58,994 bases of DNA, from positions 1 through 58,994 of the forward strand of contig CALCKS010000178.1 of NCBI GenBank assembly GCA_937965895.1, read 5' to 3'. The position numbers and the translations under genes are program-made. The stretch's first letter is position 1. Every line of letters starts with the position of its first letter. Source of the DNA: an uncultured Campylobacter sp. GTDB lineage: Bacteria; Campylobacterota; Campylobacteria; Campylobacterales; Campylobacteraceae. Below, piece after piece: positions 54,682 to 58,994 of the stretch. Below the pieces are notes generated by a model. That model had not been told where the DNA came from and searched no databases. It worked only from the letters and a program-made list of their open reading frames with translations.

Positions 54682-55876
54682 GTTTGAGCGTAGATATGAG
54701 CATATTATAGGCAAAAAAGACTTTGGCGATATAGAAAATTTTATCCTTAAAAATAGTGATGAAAATGCGCCTTTTTTAAGGATAGGAAGCGGAAGCGGCG
54801 GGAAATTTATACAGGTAAGAAACTATGTCGGAGTTTTGCAGACAAAAGGTGGCTTAACGATAGAAATTTTGCCAAAAATAGCAGACAAAACCGACACTGA
54901 TAAATCAAAAGCGGTTTTAATAAAAATGCTAAAATCGCTTAAAAAATTCCCAGCTAAAAGCTCAAATTTGGCCAACCTAAAAACTCAAAATTTACCGCTT
55001 TTAGAAATTTTCATCTCTATGTTTTTGTGCGAGCTTGAAGCTCTTGTAAAAAAAGGCACAAAAAGCGACTACATAACGCTAGAAGATAACCTAAAATTTC
55101 TAAAAGGAAAGCTAAATATAAACGAGCAGATCAAAAGAAACAGTATCCATAAAGAGCGATTTTACGTAGAATACAGCGAATTTTTAAGCGACATAAAGAT
55201 AAATAGGATCATAAAAACAACGCTTAAATTTCTATACAAAAAGTCAAATTCTAGTAAAAATCAGCAAAAAATACGTGAGCTTTTATTCATATTTGATGAA
55301 GTTTCTATGTGTAGCGATTATAAAAATTTCTTTACAAACTACACTATAAACCGCCAAGTAAGACACTACGAACAAACGCTTTTGTGGTGCAAGATCTTTC
55401 TTTTGGACGATACTTTCACCCCGCACAAAGGCGATGATCTAGCCTTTGCCTTGCTATTTGATATGAATGCACTCTTTGAAAGCTATGTTGGAAATTTCAT
55501 AGAGAAAAAGATACCTGGCACCATATTACAGCACAAAGTAAAATATCTTATTGAAGAACCAAGAGACTTTGGCTTAAAACCAGATATATTCTTAGAGGGG
55601 AAATTTATAGCCGACACAAAGTGGAAAATCATCAGGCAAGATATTAACGAAAGCGAGAAAAAGTATAAAATCTCACAAGCCGACCTATATCAGCTCTATG
55701 CCTACGGCAAAAAATACGAGTGCGACAAGCTTTATCTCATTTACCCAAAGATAGACGGCGCAAAACAAGAGCCTATGAATTTTAAATACGACGATAAAAT
55801 GCAGCTTGAAATTTTATACTTTGATTTAGAAAATGATAAGCTAATCCCATCAAACCGACTGAGTACGATTCTTTAA
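54653..55876 (+). CDS. mcrC: McrC-like nuclease subunit
   Basis: A 407-residue protein. The N-terminal half matches McrC (NYVGVLQTKGGLTIEILPKI at ~50). The C-terminal PD-(D/E)XK site is LKPDIFLEGKFIADTKWK (~309-326). Its start lies inside mcrB, so they are coupled. Together they form a complete McrBC-type restriction system. Confidence 0.9.
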   Translation: MKQKQITLTEFERRYEHIIGKKDFGDIENFILKNSDENAPFLRIGSGSGGKFIQVRNYVGVLQTKGGLTIEILPKIADKTDTDKSKAVLIKMLKSLKKFPAKSSNLANLKTQNLPLLEIFISMFLCELEALVKKGTKSDYITLEDNLKFLKGKLNINEQIKRNSIHKERFYVEYSEFLSDIKINRIIKTTLKFLYKKSNSSKNQQKIRELLFIFDEVSMCSDYKNFFTNYTINRQVRHYEQTLLWCKIFLLDDTFTPHKGDDLAFALLFDMNALFESYVGNFIEKKIPGTILQHKVKYLIEEPRDFGLKPDIFLEGKFIADTKWKIIRQDINESEKKYKISQADLYQLYAYGKKYECDKLYLIYPKIDGAKQEPMNFKYDDKMQLEILYFDLENDKLIPSNRLSTIL

Positions 55877-55955
55877 ATTAGGGGAAAAACTTATTTTATT
55901 CCTTGTTTTTCGCATTATATTAATCTAGCCGGCTAGTTGTTAAAATATCCTCTCT

Positions 55956-55971
55956 TTAACCCAGGGGTTAA
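55956..55971. promoter_or_regulatory. Palindrome after mcrC
   Basis: TTAACCC-AG-GGGTTAA, a near-blunt 16-bp palindrome between mcrC and the next gene. A second, CTAGCCGGCTAG, lies at 55925-55936. Role unknown: operator or end signal. Confidence 0.35.
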
Positions 55972-56098
55972 GCAGAAGCTTTAAATTAATATGAGCCAAA
56001 AACTTACACACGCCCTTTATTTGTAAAATACGCCATTGTATATATTTTCTTAAAAATTTTTTTGACACAAATTTGTATATCTCTTAAAAGGAGCAATA

Positions 56099-57850
56099 AT
56101 GCTTTACGACTACGACAAACTACATAAGCTGGATGAGGGGAGGATAATGTATGCTAGCTATGTCCTTGATGACAATATTTCTATACGAGAGTTGATTAAA
56201 GAGATAGAAAAAACTATAGACAAAGACGAATTTGATGCGATCGTAAAAACTTGTCCAAAATACATAACAAGACGAAATCATAATCTTTTTACATACGACG
56301 ATATCGCCACAAAACTGGCAAAGGAAGGAAATCTAGCTTTAGCCAAAAAAGTTCTTTTGATGTTTGAAAAACGTTGTAAAATAGGCGGAGCAGACTATGC
56401 GTACCTGGCCCAAAGAGTTTATAAAATTACAAATGATATAAGATGGTGCAAAAGACTGTTTTTAAAGGCAAAAATGCATGCCAAATATGAGATTTGTTAT
56501 ATCAATATGCTAAATTTTATAAAATTAAAAATCATAAGCCAAAATACGGCAATAAGATTTTTAAACGAAATTCTAACTACGACTAATTTTGACGCCAACT
56601 TTTATTGTTATTTTGGTTTGGAAATTTTAAGTTTAAAAATCAAAGATGCTTATGCTATAGCAAAAAGGTTTTATAACAGAGCGCTAAAAGATAGTAAATC
56701 TTTATATACAAGACACATAAAAAGCGGACTAAAGCACCGCCTAGTGGATAGACCGCTTGCATGCGCTTTGCTTGATCAAAATATAATAAATAAAGACTGC
56801 ATATGGGATCTTATGGCCATAGCCAAGATTTGTCATAAAAATGAAAATATAGGCAAAAAAGCCGTAAAAAAGGCTATCGGACTAGTTAAAAATACGGATG
56901 ATTTTGTTAAGATCGCTCCCATGGCAAAGAAATTTCTAGGAAAAAAGAAGACGATAAGGTTTTTAAAGCAAGGTTATTTTTTAGATGAAACGCCTTTAGG
57001 CGACAATGTAAATTATAGCTGCGAATCTGTTATAAAAAACGGTAAAGCCACGATATACTATAAAGCTTCTCACATAAACACCGAAAAAGTCAATATTTTA
57101 GAATGGATGATAAAACTAGGAAAGAGATCTTGGGCTAAAAGACGGCTAGATGAAATGATAGCCAAAAAAGACATACTAAAGGGTACTAATATATACTCCT
57201 TGGCCGGAGCTATGGCTAAAGTTTACGTAAGGTATTTTAATGATACTAAAAGTGCCGAAGATATCTTTAAAAAGGTAGCGCAAAATATAAACGACCCTAT
57301 TGATTTAAATTTATTAACGTCTGAAATTTCTAGCACTATAGGGATTAAACATTGGCTTAGAACGCATTGCGACAGACTTGAGCAGGTAGCCAAAAGCGCT
57401 GATGAGTTTACCGAGTTGGCCGAGTATATGACGAACTATTTCTTGGATTTTAAAGCGGCGCAGAGACTTCATCTAAAAGCGATAAAGACCTTAGAGTATA
57501 CGGCGGTTAGTTACAATTACCACGATCTTTATATGCTTATGGAACAATTTTGTAAAAATGCATCTACTGGCATTCTTCATATGGCTTGTCAAAGTATCCA
57601 AAAATCAGGCTGTGAGCATTGGGGACTTTTAGCTAACTACTATGCAAAAGCAAATGATAAAGTATCGGCAAAATCTTGTTTTTTAAAAGAACTAAATAGC
57701 GCCAAAAGTTATGAAGAGATCCTAGGTATAGCAGAGGATATCTATGGTTATTTAAAAGACAGCGAGTGGGTAGCAAAAATAGTACTCGATGACAAGTTTT
57801 TAGCTTTGCCAGATAGAGTAGCTGAAACCGTCGAAACACAAAGCAGATAA
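56099..57850 (+). CDS. Helical-repeat protein, paralogue of 10951-12207
   Basis: A 583-residue all-helical solenoid. It shares with the 418-residue protein the blocks VLDD, RRNHNLFTYDDIA, DYAYLAQRVYK, RWCK and CYINMLNFI. TPR/Sel1-like units continue to the end (WAKRRLDEMIAKKD, KSCFLKELNSAKSYEEI). GGAG precedes the ATG. Stands alone on the plus strand after McrBC. Role unknown; likely protein binding. Confidence 0.65.
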   Translation: MLYDYDKLHKLDEGRIMYASYVLDDNISIRELIKEIEKTIDKDEFDAIVKTCPKYITRRNHNLFTYDDIATKLAKEGNLALAKKVLLMFEKRCKIGGADYAYLAQRVYKITNDIRWCKRLFLKAKMHAKYEICYINMLNFIKLKIISQNTAIRFLNEILTTTNFDANFYCYFGLEILSLKIKDAYAIAKRFYNRALKDSKSLYTRHIKSGLKHRLVDRPLACALLDQNIINKDCIWDLMAIAKICHKNENIGKKAVKKAIGLVKNTDDFVKIAPMAKKFLGKKKTIRFLKQGYFLDETPLGDNVNYSCESVIKNGKATIYYKASHINTEKVNILEWMIKLGKRSWAKRRLDEMIAKKDILKGTNIYSLAGAMAKVYVRYFNDTKSAEDIFKKVAQNINDPIDLNLLTSEISSTIGIKHWLRTHCDRLEQVAKSADEFTELAEYMTNYFLDFKAAQRLHLKAIKTLEYTAVSYNYHDLYMLMEQFCKNASTGILHMACQSIQKSGCEHWGLLANYYAKANDKVSAKSCFLKELNSAKSYEEILGIAEDIYGYLKDSEWVAKIVLDDKFLALPDRVAETVETQSR

Positions 57851-57885
57851 GGGTCACTTACCCCCTACCCTACTCACTAGCAAAT

Positions 57886-58254
57886 TCAAGACATATCTTT
57901 CACGTAATCATAAAATTTCCTAACGATCCTTGGATGTTTAATCTTTTTTATAGCCTGGGCTTCTATTTGTCTTACGCGCTCCCTAGTCACTCCGCCTAGC
58001 ACTAGTCCGGTTTCTTCTAGAGTATACGGTCCGCCCGCTCCGGTGTTTCCGCCTTTTAGGCCTGCTAGCCTAGATGCCTCATGGATAGCTTTAGCTTGCA
58101 AAGAGTTTATAATACCCGTTAAATCGCTCTTGATGTTTCTTAGCTTAAACGCATCTTCCGTAGAAACATCGTCGGCATTCATCATAAATTTGACCTTTTC
58201 TCGTAGTTCCTCGGCGACTTCAAGCATTTCTTTTATTTGGGCTAAAATTTGCAT
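57886..58254 (-). CDS. Stand-alone sigma-70 region 4 protein
   Basis: A 122-residue protein. The last ~50 residues (YTLEETGLVLGGVTRERVRQ and EAQAIKKIKHPR) match the -35-binding helix-turn-helix of RpoD-type sigma factors. The first ~70 are an unrelated helical domain, so it lacks the core-binding region 2. It could bend polymerase toward or away from promoters. AAGGAG precedes the ATG. Diverges from fic with 115 bp between. Confidence 0.75.
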   Translation of the reverse strand: MQILAQIKEMLEVAEELREKVKFMMNADDVSTEDAFKLRNIKSDLTGIINSLQAKAIHEASRLAGLKGGNTGAGGPYTLEETGLVLGGVTRERVRQIEAQAIKKIKHPRIVRKFYDYVKDMS

Positions 58255-58320
58255 ATTATCTCCTTTTGTAGATTGCGACTAGTATAGGTTGATTTATAAA
58301 GATATTTTACCGAGCAAAAA

Positions 58321-58336
58321 GGACATATTTACGTCC
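58321..58336 (+). promoter_or_regulatory. Island operator before fic
   Basis: GGACATATTTACGTCC, then only 7 bp to TATAAT (58344-58349), 33 bp before the GTG start. Same inverted repeat, shorter spacing than most. Confidence 0.6.
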
Positions 58337-58369
58337 AAACTGATATAATCAAGCTAAAAAGGCAAAACC

Positions 58370-58915
58370 GTGAATACGAATATTCATAAATCTAGCCAAG
58401 AGCTTGATCTCGTGAGGCATTACGCCAAGGCCTGGACGCTTTTACAAAGATACGACGATAAAACCCTAGGTATATATACAGATATTACGGGCGAAAATTT
58501 TACTCTAGGCTACAATGAAGCCATACTAGCTATCGATGAACTAAAAGAAGCGCTGATCCAAAAGGGCGAAGCATCGCAAATTTTCGCAACGCAAAAGGCG
58601 GGAGAATTTGAAGGGATACTAAAAAATATCTATCAGACCTTCGGCGGTTGCGAGCTACTACCCACAGCGCAAGAAAAGGCGGCAAATTTGATCTACTACA
58701 TCATCAAAGACCACCCGTTTAACGACGGCAATAAACGAATCGGAGCCTTTATGTTTATTTTATTTCTATCAAAAAGCGAGCTTCTTTATAAAAACAACGG
58801 CGAACCTAAAATCAATAATAACGCGCTTGCCGCTCTTGCGCTACTTATAGCCCAGAGCGATCCTAGCCAAAAAGAGATGATAGTAAATTTAACGACGAAT
58901 TTACTAAGCGACTAA
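58370..58915 (+). CDS. Fic/Doc-family protein
   Basis: A 181-residue Fic-fold protein with DHPFNDGNKRIGAFMF (~124-139), a Fic motif in which Lys stands for the second Gly of HPFxxGNGR, as in Doc-type kinases and RhuM-linked Fic proteins. The start is GTG. It may transfer a nucleotide or phosphate to a target protein. No Fic-blocking antitoxin motif (S/TxxxE(G/N)) is obvious; the divergent sigma-like protein is the only near partner. Confidence 0.8.
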   Translation: MNTNIHKSSQELDLVRHYAKAWTLLQRYDDKTLGIYTDITGENFTLGYNEAILAIDELKEALIQKGEASQIFATQKAGEFEGILKNIYQTFGGCELLPTAQEKAANLIYYIIKDHPFNDGNKRIGAFMFILFLSKSELLYKNNGEPKINNNALAALALLIAQSDPSQKEMIVNLTTNLLSD

Positions 58916-58957
58916 AGCAAAATACAGCGACCGCCCTACCCTCCTCCCCTACCGCCT

Positions 58958-58993
58958 CTGCAAAACCTGCATGGCTAAAAGCGAAAGCTTAGG
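58958..58993 (-). repeat. Right copy of terminal inverted sequence
   Basis: Inverted counterpart of 2-37 (34 of 36 identical). Both copies read outward as a possible CKTC..KSESLG peptide, so each may be the edge of a repeated coding or mobile sequence lying outside the window. Confidence 0.7.
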
Positions 58994-58994
58994 A

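Noticed and set aside
1..58994. tRNA, rRNA or integrase genes marking a classic genomic island
   Set aside because: None could be found on either strand; the island label rests on gene content only.

Overview
The window looks like an AT-rich epsilonproteobacterial chromosome segment, most likely Campylobacter outside the jejuni/coli group. This rests on base composition, compact overlapping genes, a dynamin-like pair resembling the C. jejuni DLP1/DLP2 pair, and a Csx20-family gene. No rRNA, tRNA or housekeeping operon is visible. Nearly every recognisable gene belongs to a defence, conflict or toxin family, so this reads as a large defence island. Its two ends carry 36-base near-identical inverted sequences.

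Layout. (1) 67-1119: a broken gene and a zinc-ribbon protein. (2) 1283-7871: an operon of three dynamin-like GTPases. (3) 8213-9531: a small membrane protein and a WYL regulator. (4) 9678-15294: one operon with a frameshifted tandem AAA+ ATPase, a protein matching only the C-terminal domain of FtsZ, a hypothetical protein, a helical-repeat protein, a PD-(D/E)XK-like nuclease and a second helical-repeat protein. (5) 15379-18674: phosphoesterase, small FtsZ-C-like protein, SIR2 protein, and a DUF2779-type nuclease pseudogene. (6) 18884-23492: remnants, an agmatine-deiminase-like protein, an HNH protein and two unknown genes. (7) 23658-36050: a type III-A CRISPR locus (cas6, HD-less cas10, csm2-5) divergent from RT-cas1 and cas2, then a 40-repeat array, then a decayed csm4 copy. 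(8) 36504-40646: a second WYL regulator, DarTG, a CARF-HEPN effector and the putative ring nuclease Csx20. (9) 41378-52230: unknown protein, AAA+ pseudogene, PD-(D/E)XK nuclease, FtsZ-C-like protein, SIR2, DUF2779-type nuclease, two DUF262 proteins and an intact tandem AAA+ ATPase. (10) 52573-55876: McrBC. (11) 56099-58915: a helical-repeat protein, a stand-alone sigma region 4 protein and a Fic protein.

How it works together. At least ten transcription units across the island share one promoter design: a 15-16 bp inverted repeat of the form RGAC-N7/8-GTCY, then exactly 11 bp, then a TATAAT-like -10 box. Three further units have the same repeat with slightly different spacing. This points to one regulator controlling many defence modules. 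The WYL protein at 8605-9531, which carries such a site in front of its own gene, is the best candidate (inference). The CRISPR part should act through RNA cleavage and cyclic oligoadenylate signalling, since Cas10 keeps GGDD but lacks the HD nuclease domain; the CARF-HEPN protein would be the effector and Csx20 the off-switch. Spacers show repeated sampling of the same conserved viral coding sites, always in the same orientation, which fits an RT-Cas1 system.

The most novel items are the shared promoter module, the two AAA+/FtsZ-C-like/SIR2 nuclease operons, the three-gene dynamin operon, and traces of an older second type III-A locus around the array.
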